This document shows positions 7,821 through 16,899 of a stretch of 32,546 nt of DNA, piece by piece. Made by a program: the position numbers and the translations under genes. The DNA is taken from IMG/VR virus record IMGVR_UViG_3300020190_000227, positions 1-32,546 of that record, one strand, 5' to 3'. Source of the stretch: a virus. Below the pieces are notes generated by a model. The model made no database searches, was not told where the DNA came from, and was given only the letters and a program-made list of their open reading frames with translations. Each line of letters begins with the position of its first letter. Position 1 is the stretch's first letter.

Positions 7821-9437
7821 TTAAGATTTTTTTACTTTGCCTAATATATTTATTCTATCTGCACTTGTATAATACATATCTGAGTTTTGAAATTCAACAG
7901 AAGAAAAAAATGCTCGATTTTTATATTTATTAATTAAAGACGAAATAATCAAATCGACTGGATCTACGCCTAAATTAAAATTCAAGTCTTTATAAACTAA
8001 AACCTCATATATTTTATTTGAATAATACATGTGATTACCACCTTTCGCTTGATTAGAAATTCCATTGGCTATAACATAATCAAGACTATCAGATCTAAAA
8101 GGAGAGGTGGATCGAAAAGTTTCAGTATAAATTTCATTATGATTTAATCCACATCTAAATGTAAAAGTAGAATTGTCATTTACAGTGCAACCGTGATAAA
8201 CAATACCAAATTTACTTTTATTTTTAATAGCTAATTTATTGGCGTCTGACCCATATTGATCTTGAACGTATTTTCTAGATCCAATTCTTTCAAAACCCTG
8301 ATTAATTGACGATCTAAAACCATCGCTATAAGAATTAGATTTAAAATATAAGTTATTGAATATTTCTTTTGTAACTGCTCCAGCACCCGAAGATCTTTTC
8401 TTATCTACGCTTAATATAAAATTTAAACCATTTGAAAATGAAGAAAAAATAGCTTTTTGCTCTTGAGTAGGAACAAGAGGATCATTATTAATAGTATTTT
8501 GCTCTAAAACAGAAACTGAAGATCCAGGCGGAAAAATAATCGAATCGCTATTTGGTAAATTTATTTCTTTTATTATATCATCAGCATTTTCTTCTCCTTT
8601 GATTGTAAGAGGACTAGTACTTTTTACTATTCCAGCTATTGCATAATAACCTTCAGGATGTTCTATTTTTATTCGATCATTAACGGTAAAACCATTTGTT
8701 GAAATATTTGATATTATAACTTCTTTGCTACGTTTAGTATATGTTAAACCATTACTAGTTAAATATGGTGCGAAAATATCTAGAATATCAAAATCCACAA
8801 CATGAAACATAAATAAATTCTGTAAAGAATTTAAATTTGTTAGATTTTTTTTTAGTTGAACATAAGTTGTAAAAGGAACATCGCTAGAATTAACATAACC
8901 AGTGGGTCTTAAATCGATATAATATTTATTTAATGATAAACTAGTATCTTGAACAGGAGTTATAGAACCATCAGTAGATTCTAAAGTGAAATCACCGTAC
9001 GAACCTGAATTTGAAATTGGAGAATTTGAATTCGTAATCCCTGAATATAAATAATCATAAGAAAACAAATTACTTTTTTGATAAATGTTTAAATCTGGAA
9101 ATTCACTATATGCTCCTAAATTTAAAGTACATGAAGCAGAATTTGCAAAACGAATAGCATAACCAGCATCGTTTTCGGATTTTATTTCATTAAAAGAAAA
9201 GAAATTTTTATCGATTGCTGTAAAATCTGGTCTTGTGCTTGCATCAGTAAAGTCAGCTTGAGAAAGAAAAACTTGCGGTTTAAAACTTTTTTCACCTAAT
9301 GCACCTCCGTTACCGCCAATTAATTTCAAAAATGAAGATTCGTTTGGCAGCGCTTGAAACACCGTTAGAGGTATTGAGGGAATTGATTGCTTATCGTATA
9401 GCGATACTAATGGATTTGGTTTTGATGTAAATGGCAT
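7821..9437 (-). CDS. Tail tip protein with C-terminal concanavalin/LamG-like domain
   Basis: 538 residues with no single recognised family across its length. The middle and C-terminal part read as a beta-rich jelly-roll: YVQDQYGSDANKLAIKNK, a FTFRCGLNHNEIY strand pair, and near the end NHMYYSNKIYEVLVYKDLN followed by LISSLINKYKNR, the pattern 'aEvlvYdr.Ls......I..YL..KY' that closes many LamG-like domains in phage and bacterial adhesins. No signal peptide or transmembrane segment is seen. It lies between an M-like gene and L, an extra gene relative to lambda, 22 bases after the upstream stop. A likely role is a tip-attached glycan-binding or receptor-binding protein. Confidence in the LamG-like C-terminus is moderate; the role is inferred from position. 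Confidence 0.55.
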   Translation of the reverse strand: MPFTSKPNPLVSLYDKQSIPSIPLTVFQALPNESSFLKLIGGNGGALGEKSFKPQVFLSQADFTDASTRPDFTAIDKNFFSFNEIKSENDAGYAIRFANSASCTLNLGAYSEFPDLNIYQKSNLFSYDYLYSGITNSNSPISNSGSYGDFTLESTDGSITPVQDTSLSLNKYYIDLRPTGYVNSSDVPFTTYVQLKKNLTNLNSLQNLFMFHVVDFDILDIFAPYLTSNGLTYTKRSKEVIISNISTNGFTVNDRIKIEHPEGYYAIAGIVKSTSPLTIKGEENADDIIKEINLPNSDSIIFPPGSSVSVLEQNTINNDPLVPTQEQKAIFSSFSNGLNFILSVDKKRSSGAGAVTKEIFNNLYFKSNSYSDGFRSSINQGFERIGSRKYVQDQYGSDANKLAIKNKSKFGIVYHGCTVNDNSTFTFRCGLNHNEIYTETFRSTSPFRSDSLDYVIANGISNQAKGGNHMYYSNKIYEVLVYKDLNFNLGVDPVDLIISSLINKYKNRAFFSSVEFQNSDMYYTSADRINILGKVKKS

Positions 9438-9459
9438 AAATTATTTTTGAATTTACTTC

Positions 9460-12312
9460 TTATGGTCTTCCTATGTTAGGAGGGAAAAGATCCGCTTGCA
9501 TGTTATTTAACATATATAAAGAGTAAGGCGACGATGGTGATAACTGATTAGCATCAGATACAAATATAGAATTATTTTGAAAATTTACACCAGTACCCAC
9601 TCCATAAGAAGCGCCCGGAGAACCATAAACAACAGGAGAAGCTGAATTTACCACATCAAAGAAATCATTTAGAATTACAGATCCTAATGTTGAAAAATTA
9701 TCATTTGGTACTATGGGTGGGGAATTAAAAGCTCTAAAAAAGTCGGTTGTTTTTTTGGCATTATATTTAACATTATTTCGAAGATCTTTTAAACCAGAGT
9801 TGTTGTATTCAATATTATTATATTCAGTTTTTAATTGACCATATTTGCTATCCTTTATTTCTACTACATCGATAAAGTCAATATTTTCACCCGCACCACC
9901 ACCTCCTGCAATAATTGAATTTTTATCTAAATTAATATTCAAAACGCCCACACAATCAATGTAAATAGCATTTTTTCCTTGCTTTGCAGACGAATTATTT
10001 GTTTTATTTATAGATCCACCTTGCCCTAAAACAGTTGTTCCATCAATAAAATTTAACGTCAAACCAGAAGACATCGCAGAATAATTACCATTAATAAGTA
10101 ACGATCCATAATTTTCATAAAAAGGATGATTAATATCAGCCCTTGAAGGACCAATAGAACAATTAGAAAAATTCAAAACAATGCCAGAAAATAAAGAATA
10201 ATTATTTTTTGCTGGCCCCACTTGTTTTATATAGTCATCTATAATCAAATAATCAAATTTTCTATTAGTTGTTGTTAATTTATAAAAATCTTTTGTTAAT
10301 GTAATCGATGGAGCAGAAGCTCCTATTTGTGTTAATATTTGTTGAGTCAAACCAGATTGAACAGCTGGATACAAAACAGTAGGATTTGGCCACGCATCAA
10401 CATCACTCACGCCTGATGCATAAACTAAAGTTCCACTTCCATTGCTATAATCATCATTTTGACCACTAATTCCGACATAATAAGGAGTATCAAATGATAA
10501 ATTATTAAAAATTAATTCATAAGTTGTTTTACCCGGTTGACCAATATCATATAAATTCGTTGAACTATTTAAATCAACAGATAATGTTTTTTCTGTCGCA
10601 GATGTTAAACTAGAATTTGTAGCCAACTTACCTATAAATTTAGTAAAATAAAAACCACTTGTTGGAATAGTCCATCGAACTTTCAAACCAATTGAACTTG
10701 TATCAAAATCATAAACTTTAGAAGCGACACAATTTTGAACTCCAGATAGAAAATTATATGGAGCAGCAGATCCAACATTTACTCTTTGCCCAGTAAACAA
10801 TCCCGTTAAAAAAGGACCAAAAACACCAATGTTTTCGCTTTCTTGAAAAATCTGAAAATAACCAGTTATATTTGTATCAGCTGAATTACTAACAGTTTGA
10901 GGGATAGCAAAATTAACGTCAAAATATCCCGATCCACCAGCTGCTACGCTTATTGATCTTCCCGCTTCTTCGCCAATATTAAAAAAAGAACTTGAGTTAT
11001 TTTGACCTTCTTGTTTGTTACCTATACCATATGAAACTGGATATTTTCTATTTTTATTTATTAAATAATAATTATGTGTTTTAGAAAAACCAGCTGGCAA
11101 AAATCCAAAATCAAAACCTGTAGGATTCAAAATTGTATTAAAATCAATAGTTTTTTGATATGTAAATTTCGATTCAACAAATTTCGCGGTTATTGTATTA
11201 TTATCAATAAAATTATACGTATGACTCCATTCAGGACAATAAAAACTTCTTGTTCCAGTGAAAAAGGTATACATGTCATACTGAAACAAATCAATACCAT
11301 TATAAAATTCTAAAAAATGCAACAAAGCTTGTGCTTCTTTATCACTACGATTACTAAATGTTAAATTAAAATCGAAAGAATTAGGATTAATACTTGTGTC
11401 TTGATATAAATAAAAATTACCTAATTCATTTTTAAAAACTTCAGACTCAAAACCAATTTGCTGAACCAAATCAGGTTCAAAATAAAATTTACGAGTCCAC
11501 GAATTTGGATCTGTTATTGGATTAGAATTAGACGGTTGATCTCCAGAAAAATAATAAAAACCATTATTGCCGTTTGTGTCTCTAATTAAAATGTAATCGT
11601 GTTTTGAATATGTTGTATTAACATTATAGTTTTGTTTATTTGTATATGGAATCAACTTTTCACGCCAATCTGTAACAGAAATAAATGGCATCTCTAAGTT
11701 TAAAGTTACATTATTTAAGTTAACGTTTTCAAAATCATTTTCTATGCTTTTTAAATAATAAGGACGCTTTTTAGTGTGTGGAGGAAAAATATATAAATCA
11801 ATTGTTTTATGACCTTGACCATCCGGCAATGAATCTTTAACAAAACTATTCTGATAAAAATGGTTTAAAGCTTTCGCCTCATTATCTGAAACGCCCTTAA
11901 ATACTAACTTAGCTTCCGCAAATAAAACATTCGCGCTTTTTCCTAAAACAACATAATAATTATCCTGAAATTTATTTTCGAAATAGTTTGCTTTGAAATT
12001 TATTGACGAACCATAACACGGAACGAAAAAATAGTCTTGCGTCCAAACGTTAGGTCCTGAAGGCCCACTAACAATAGAATCAGGACGCATGTAAAAATAA
12101 TTTATTCCTGATGACAAATTCCCCTTAGCGTAATAATAACCTGTTGCAAATGGACCAGTACTAATCGTTTCTGTTGGCGTGCCACCCGGATCTATATAAG
12201 AACCCGCTGGTATACCCGTGTAATAAACCACATCAAATTGATTATAATTAACTCCCGTTTCATAATACGGGATGTTAGGCATTAATATTCTATAGTCATT
12301 AACGGCTTTCAT
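9460..12312 (-). CDS. M-like minor tail protein with duplicated domains and a glycine-rich adhesin-like C-terminus
   Basis: 950 residues from the ATG at 12312, chosen because it overlaps the previous TGA (ATGA); a GTG at 12342 would add ten residues. The first 400 residues are a duplicated unit. Each copy has a CBM5/12-like module (residues 16-98 and 228-281, e.g. YNQFDVVYYTG ... NVWTQDYFF and YSKHDYILIRD ... NSWTRKFYF) followed by a domain with the helix pattern DNEAKALNHFYQN or DKEAQALLHFLEF and closing strands, resembling lambda gpM-type distal tail proteins. The remaining 550 residues are beta-rich with FN3-like strands, then a segment with IIAGGGGAGENIDF near residue 805. Glycine clusters of this kind occur in phage receptor-binding tips. 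It lies downstream of the tape measure, upstream of L. Confidence 0.6.
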   Translation of the reverse strand: MKAVNDYRILMPNIPYYETGVNYNQFDVVYYTGIPAGSYIDPGGTPTETISTGPFATGYYYAKGNLSSGINYFYMRPDSIVSGPSGPNVWTQDYFFVPCYGSSINFKANYFENKFQDNYYVVLGKSANVLFAEAKLVFKGVSDNEAKALNHFYQNSFVKDSLPDGQGHKTIDLYIFPPHTKKRPYYLKSIENDFENVNLNNVTLNLEMPFISVTDWREKLIPYTNKQNYNVNTTYSKHDYILIRDTNGNNGFYYFSGDQPSNSNPITDPNSWTRKFYFEPDLVQQIGFESEVFKNELGNFYLYQDTSINPNSFDFNLTFSNRSDKEAQALLHFLEFYNGIDLFQYDMYTFFTGTRSFYCPEWSHTYNFIDNNTITAKFVESKFTYQKTIDFNTILNPTGFDFGFLPAGFSKTHNYYLINKNRKYPVSYGIGNKQEGQNNSSSFFNIGEEAGRSISVAAGGSGYFDVNFAIPQTVSNSADTNITGYFQIFQESENIGVFGPFLTGLFTGQRVNVGSAAPYNFLSGVQNCVASKVYDFDTSSIGLKVRWTIPTSGFYFTKFIGKLATNSSLTSATEKTLSVDLNSSTNLYDIGQPGKTTYELIFNNLSFDTPYYVGISGQNDDYSNGSGTLVYASGVSDVDAWPNPTVLYPAVQSGLTQQILTQIGASAPSITLTKDFYKLTTTNRKFDYLIIDDYIKQVGPAKNNYSLFSGIVLNFSNCSIGPSRADINHPFYENYGSLLINGNYSAMSSGLTLNFIDGTTVLGQGGSINKTNNSSAKQGKNAIYIDCVGVLNINLDKNSIIAGGGGAGENIDFIDVVEIKDSKYGQLKTEYNNIEYNNSGLKDLRNNVKYNAKKTTDFFRAFNSPPIVPNDNFSTLGSVILNDFFDVVNSASPVVYGSPGASYGVGTGVNFQNNSIFVSDANQLSPSSPYSLYMLNNMQADLFPPNIGRP

Positions 12313-13814
12313 GGATAAGGTATAGTTAAACTGCCTACCCACCTACAATAAAATTTATTTACTCCGTGTGTAGCGCGAAGAGTATTAGCTTCAATAATTA
12401 TACTTTTTAATTCAGCTGCCGTAAAACTAAATATTCCTTCTGGATCATTTGGATCAGGCAGGCCGCATTGAAAAGGAGGGCTATAATCTAAAACTCTAGC
12501 TTTATAACTTTTTATAAAATACTCTTCACCATCTGGTAAAGGATCTGGATAATTAATCACATAATTAACGTCTGCTTGAGTTAAACTAATAGTGCCAACC
12601 GAATACCACGGTGCGTCAGAAGAAAGTTTTAGCTGCGTGTCTCCATCTTGCAAAGCTGGATTCCATATTTTAAATTTAACTTTATTTTCATTTACTTTTA
12701 AAGCATTTTTTAATTTAAATGTATTACGAAACTGTCCATTATTTAAATATCCTTCGTATCCCGGAGATGAACCATTGCAATAAAAACCTGCGCTTTGAGT
12801 GCCAAAATCAGTACTTCTGTCTGTATTATCGTAAAATCGACGTATATCGATTATTAAAATTCTTTCATCTTTCGGAGGAGGTGGAGGCGGCTGATTATCT
12901 GATGATTGACAACCACAAACAGGTGGAGGATTGGGCTCTGAATTCGGAATATCTGTATCGTCTTCTGGTATAAAAATAGAATAATCTTCAATTTCAAAAG
13001 GTATAGTAATTAAATTTCTTTTTCTATTAATTGTTTGTGTTAATTTAATACTTGCTTCACCGATATTTGAATCTGAAACATTATAAGACTGATCTACAAT
13101 AATGCCTGTCAAAGATAAATTTGTTGATGTATTTAAATTTGTATTATCCCTCAAAACTGCCGTTAAAATCGCATCGTTTCCATAAATAGATAAAAGACCG
13201 TCTAAATTGTTAGCTTTTAATTCAAATTGAGCGTTAATTTGATTAAGAGCTACGCGAGACGGTATTTTTTGTTTAACTCTCATAACTGGTTGTCTATCAA
13301 CAGAAAATGAATAATTAAAATTACTAACAATAAAATCATTTGGATTTTGATCGTATGTTGTTCTATTGTTAGTTAATACATAACTCGACAAACCGTTAAG
13401 AGTTTTTAGAGAATTAGAAAAACTAGTATGATTATCATTTAAATCTGTGCGCAAAGCAGTTAAACCATGATAAAAAACAAAAGAAGTATTGACCAATATA
13501 GGCTGAAAAGGATCTACAGAAAAACTTAAATCCGATAAATAAGCATTTGGTACAAAAAAAGTATTGAATGAAACATTTATTGATTTTTCATTTTGATTTT
13601 CTAGTTTTAAAAAATCCGGCAAAGCACCTGTCAAATAAAAAGATGTTTTCAACTGCCCTTGAATCGGCGCTGTTGGGCTATAATATAATAAATCACCATC
13701 TATATTAAAAACTGGAACGGTATTTGCTTGCAATCCAAATCCCACAGAGTTGCAAGGAAAAACCGAATCATTCAGTTTCAACGCTGTCGTTTCAAATGTT
13801 AAAAATTTTACCAT
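12309..13814 (-). CDS. Minor tail protein with proline-rich hinge
   Basis: 501 residues, unrecognised as a whole. Residues 1 to about 285 are beta-rich (FETTALKLNDSVFPCNSV, SVDRQPVMRVKQKIPSRVAL, IPFEIEDYSIFIPEDD) and somewhat resemble tube-like tail domains. Residues about 288-315 form a hinge, NPPPVCGCQSSDNQPPPPPP, with a CGC pair and six consecutive prolines. The C-terminal part begins ERILIIDIRRFYD and is a separate globular domain. The start overlaps the previous stop by one base (TAATG). Its position between a fibre-like gene and the M-like gene suggests an attachment or adaptor function in the tail tip. No function can be claimed beyond structural. Confidence 0.5.
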   Translation of the reverse strand: MVKFLTFETTALKLNDSVFPCNSVGFGLQANTVPVFNIDGDLLYYSPTAPIQGQLKTSFYLTGALPDFLKLENQNEKSINVSFNTFFVPNAYLSDLSFSVDPFQPILVNTSFVFYHGLTALRTDLNDNHTSFSNSLKTLNGLSSYVLTNNRTTYDQNPNDFIVSNFNYSFSVDRQPVMRVKQKIPSRVALNQINAQFELKANNLDGLLSIYGNDAILTAVLRDNTNLNTSTNLSLTGIIVDQSYNVSDSNIGEASIKLTQTINRKRNLITIPFEIEDYSIFIPEDDTDIPNSEPNPPPVCGCQSSDNQPPPPPPKDERILIIDIRRFYDNTDRSTDFGTQSAGFYCNGSSPGYEGYLNNGQFRNTFKLKNALKVNENKVKFKIWNPALQDGDTQLKLSSDAPWYSVGTISLTQADVNYVINYPDPLPDGEEYFIKSYKARVLDYSPPFQCGLPDPNDPEGIFSFTAAELKSIIIEANTLRATHGVNKFYCRWVGSLTIPYP

Positions 13815-15766
13815 TATAGAATATAAGTTCCAGATGCCGAATCTGTATCTGAAGCATAAAAATATTCTACTGTTGTTGTTAAATTCATTGCGCCAGTCAG
13901 AGGAAAAAATCCACCTGTCGAATTAACACCATAAGCAACCCAAGATCCTAAATCATATCTATCAAAACTTAAATTATTTGTATTACCGTAAAACTTACTT
14001 CCAACAACTGTATTATTTATTTTGCCTTTTAAATTGAATAAAGATTGACCTGTTAAAGCACCACTGATAAATGCGTGATTATTTAAAGACGGATTAACAT
14101 ATGTATTTGTATTTGTGTTCCATGTTTGCAAATAACCACCAGCCAAACTACTCGTTAAACCGCTTATGTAATAATTACCACCAACTCCAGTATTAGTTAA
14201 ACCTGTATAAGAAGTAAAAACTAAATAACCAGTAGAATTAGAAATTCCCGTATTTGTTTGACAAATAAAATCAACGCCAATAACTCTACCAGAAGCTGGA
14301 AACAATGAATGATATGCAACACTGCCATATTGGCTTTGAGTATAATTAGTATTATCTAAATTTAGATATATAATATCACCAGTTGGATTGCTAGTTCTAT
14401 GTATTTGTAAAAATTTACCATAACAAAAATTATCATCACTAGTATAAATACCTTTTGTATTAATATCTCCTTGATCTGAAATTGTAACTATATTTCTGGA
14501 TGAGCTATATGTATTTGTAGAGTCGCCAGTTTGGAAAAAGAATTGGCCATTTCGAGTTATTGGACCAGAAGGACCGCTTGGACCAGATGGTCCGGCTGTT
14601 TCTTTATTAAAATCATATCCAATTATAAAAGAGTTATAATCACCTGAACCATAAGCACTAGCAACAAAACTTGTTGTGGTTGCTGCATTGCTTTGAATTC
14701 TAGTAAAAGCGTTAGATTGATTTGTTTGATATCTGCTAATGAGTGTTTGATTACCGCTGACATCTAGCGTATAATCAGGATCAATACCACCAACACCTAA
14801 ACGACCATTTGATAAATCTGCAATTAATTTATCTGTAGAAACAGCAGAAGCGGAAGCTTTATTCAGCCCGAAATGCAATTGAGATTGCGGCTGATTATAT
14901 AAAAGAGAAATTGTGTCAGTTGATCCAGTTGTTCTGAAAAATAAATTTGGAACAGACGAATCTTCTAATACTAATGTTTTATATGGAGCGCCAGCGACTG
15001 GCAAATTAGAAACCATCAAACGACCATCTGAAACTCTTTCTAAATTAGAGATTCTTACAGTTCCATCATCTTTATCGACAAAAATAGAACCGCTAATGCC
15101 AAAAAACGATCCGCTTACAGCATTTGCTGGTAAAGAATATCCTAAATACAGATCATGTGTTGTGTTAATTCCGTTTTGATTAAAAATTAAATCATTGGCA
15201 GTCGTATTATCGTCAAAACTTAATTTGATTCCTTTTTCTGCTGATAATTGAATGTTAACGCCAGAATCTACAACCGTCTTAGAATATTGAGAACCATCAG
15301 TTATCAATAAATCTCCAGAATTATTAATATACAAACTATTATTTACAATTGTGGTGCCATTATTACCGTTAATAGCAAAATTATTTAAATAATCTTTAGA
15401 AACGTACCAAGAACCAGTTGCATCGTAAAATCTAATAGCCCCTAAATATCCACTTGGATTTTCTATAGTTAAATTCACATCCGATCCCGAAACGCCGCTT
15501 ATATGCAGCAAAGAAATCGGAGAAAATGAAGCGGAATTAGCAATACCTACAAATTTATTATTGTTTGTTATTCTTACTATTCCATTATTAGAATCGTCAA
15601 CGCCCAACAATAAATCATTTCCAGATGGACTTTGTAGAAATTTAAAGTTTTTTGATAAATCTTCAAATGTTACTATTTCAGATGGAGATCCAGCATAACT
15701 TAATAAAAATAAAGCGCTATCGGGAATTTCTGTAACTTGTGGTAATTCTGGAATTGAACTTGCCAT
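13814..15766 (-). CDS. Tail fibre-like protein with collagen-type triplets
   Basis: 650 residues. The N-terminus (MASSIPELPQVTEIPDSALFLLSYAGSPSE) resembles attachment regions of phage fibres. The middle has the repeated beta-structure typical of trimeric fibres: NGRLGVGGIDPDYTLDVSGN matches the common 'G.vGIG...P...LdVsG' motif. A short collagen-like stretch, GPSGPSGPSGP, is at about residues 392-402. The C-terminal quarter is Gly/Thr/Asn/Tyr-rich and may be a globular tip; no intramolecular chaperone (S74) domain is recognised. Start at 15766 follows a 35-base gap, the largest gap in this part of the block, containing a partial match to the upstream motif (CGTGTATA). Likely a side or tip fibre for host recognition. 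The fibre character is reasonably clear; the receptor is unknown. Confidence 0.65.
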   Translation of the reverse strand: MASSIPELPQVTEIPDSALFLLSYAGSPSEIVTFEDLSKNFKFLQSPSGNDLLLGVDDSNNGIVRITNNNKFVGIANSASFSPISLLHISGVSGSDVNLTIENPSGYLGAIRFYDATGSWYVSKDYLNNFAINGNNGTTIVNNSLYINNSGDLLITDGSQYSKTVVDSGVNIQLSAEKGIKLSFDDNTTANDLIFNQNGINTTHDLYLGYSLPANAVSGSFFGISGSIFVDKDDGTVRISNLERVSDGRLMVSNLPVAGAPYKTLVLEDSSVPNLFFRTTGSTDTISLLYNQPQSQLHFGLNKASASAVSTDKLIADLSNGRLGVGGIDPDYTLDVSGNQTLISRYQTNQSNAFTRIQSNAATTTSFVASAYGSGDYNSFIIGYDFNKETAGPSGPSGPSGPITRNGQFFFQTGDSTNTYSSSRNIVTISDQGDINTKGIYTSDDNFCYGKFLQIHRTSNPTGDIIYLNLDNTNYTQSQYGSVAYHSLFPASGRVIGVDFICQTNTGISNSTGYLVFTSYTGLTNTGVGGNYYISGLTSSLAGGYLQTWNTNTNTYVNPSLNNHAFISGALTGQSLFNLKGKINNTVVGSKFYGNTNNLSFDRYDLGSWVAYGVNSTGGFFPLTGAMNLTTTVEYFYASDTDSASGTYIL

Positions 15767-15801
15767 ATATCATTATAATATACACGATAAAAACTTTAAA
15801 A

Positions 15802-16899
15802 TTAAGTTTTATCTGTTTGATAATCGCCAATAGAATCCGCGAACTGGTTAAAAAGCGATTTTTTCTTGATACTGCTTCGATAAATAGCATCGATTACAAA
15901 TAAAGTATTATTTACTGGAGCATTTACATAACTTACATAACTTAATTTCACAGTAGTAAGATCATCAGCGGTTGATGAAATTTGTTCTGATATTAATTTC
16001 GTAGTATTTGGATCTGAATTAAATGAAAAAAGCTTTATAGTTGAATTACCTGCTCTATAAAATAACAAAGGAGTTCCATCACCAGCGGTTAATTCATTAT
16101 TCTGAAAAACAGTGTCAACCGCAACTGTTCCATAAATTGGAGAATCTTCGTAAACAGTACCATATATATCAATCGAAAAACTTTGATTAACTCCTGTAAA
16201 TAAAGCATCAGTCATTCTTTTGCTTTCGTAATCATCAACTTCTAATGTAAAATCAACTAATACTTGAATTGGATACTTAGGTGAAACTTGAAATGGCAAA
16301 GCTGAATTTGTTATATACATTTCTTCATAAGCAATATTTGTAGAATATGAAAAATTAGTTACTCTATTAGTAGAACTATTATCACAAGTTAAAATAATAT
16401 TCGCTGGATAAATTGGAAAATCATAACTATCAGGTTTTTGACCAGTCGCATTTAATGTTCCTACTTCACCGTAAAGATAAGCATTAGGATTAGTATCTGT
16501 TATATAAATACCGCTTCCTATGTCTCCATAAACTTTTATTCCTATATTGGATTGTGGAAAGTTTCCATAACTAACGTTATAAGAATAAGAAGTTAAATAT
16601 CCAGTTTCAAAACCAAAAACTTTAGTTCCATAATTTAATGATCCTCTTAAAGTTTTTGTTCCATTTTTTGTAATACTAGATGTAATAAAAGGATCAAAAT
16701 AATCTACATATCCAACATTTCTTGTTATAGAAAAATCCGCTTGAGGAACTTCAGCTAATACATTTTTAACAACTCCTTGACCAAGAATATTGATTGGTTT
16801 AAATGTATGGCTATAAGAACCATCGACAGAAGCAACGCCTTTTAATTTAATACCATTAACAAAAACACTTTGTTCATATTGCGCTACAGCGTTTTTCAT
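15802..16899 (-). CDS. Tube-like or distal tail protein next to the tape measure
   Basis: 365 residues. The N-terminal part reads like a tail-tube fold: QSVFVNGIKLKGVASVDGSY, ILGQGVVKNVLAEVPQADFS, ITRNVGYVDYFDPFITSS, i.e. a beta-hairpin-rich domain with the 'R....DPF' pattern seen in tube-type proteins of other phages. A middle part (about 120-270) is a beta insertion. The ATG directly follows the tape measure stop (TAAATG), and the C-terminus ends in a charged tail (SSIKKKSLFNQFADSIGDY). Located where lambda has the first tip ring protein, it is probably a hexameric distal tail or tube-cap ring joining the tube to the tip. This is inference from fold pattern and position; it is not the main tube protein, which is at 29132-30595. 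Confidence 0.45.
   Translation of the reverse strand: MKNAVAQYEQSVFVNGIKLKGVASVDGSYSHTFKPINILGQGVVKNVLAEVPQADFSITRNVGYVDYFDPFITSSITKNGTKTLRGSLNYGTKVFGFETGYLTSYSYNVSYGNFPQSNIGIKVYGDIGSGIYITDTNPNAYLYGEVGTLNATGQKPDSYDFPIYPANIILTCDNSSTNRVTNFSYSTNIAYEEMYITNSALPFQVSPKYPIQVLVDFTLEVDDYESKRMTDALFTGVNQSFSIDIYGTVYEDSPIYGTVAVDTVFQNNELTAGDGTPLLFYRAGNSTIKLFSFNSDPNTTKLISEQISSTADDLTTVKLSYVSYVNAPVNNTLFVIDAIYRSSIKKKSLFNQFADSIGDYQTDKT

Noticed and set aside
12313-12342. GTG start for the M-like gene
   Set aside because: Possible, but the ATG at 12312 overlaps the previous TGA as ATGA, the same coupling seen elsewhere in the block.
12592-12973. Plus-strand frames opposite the 501-residue gene
   Set aside because: No ribosome-binding site and composition typical of antisense; the minus-strand frame is continuous and coupled to its neighbours.
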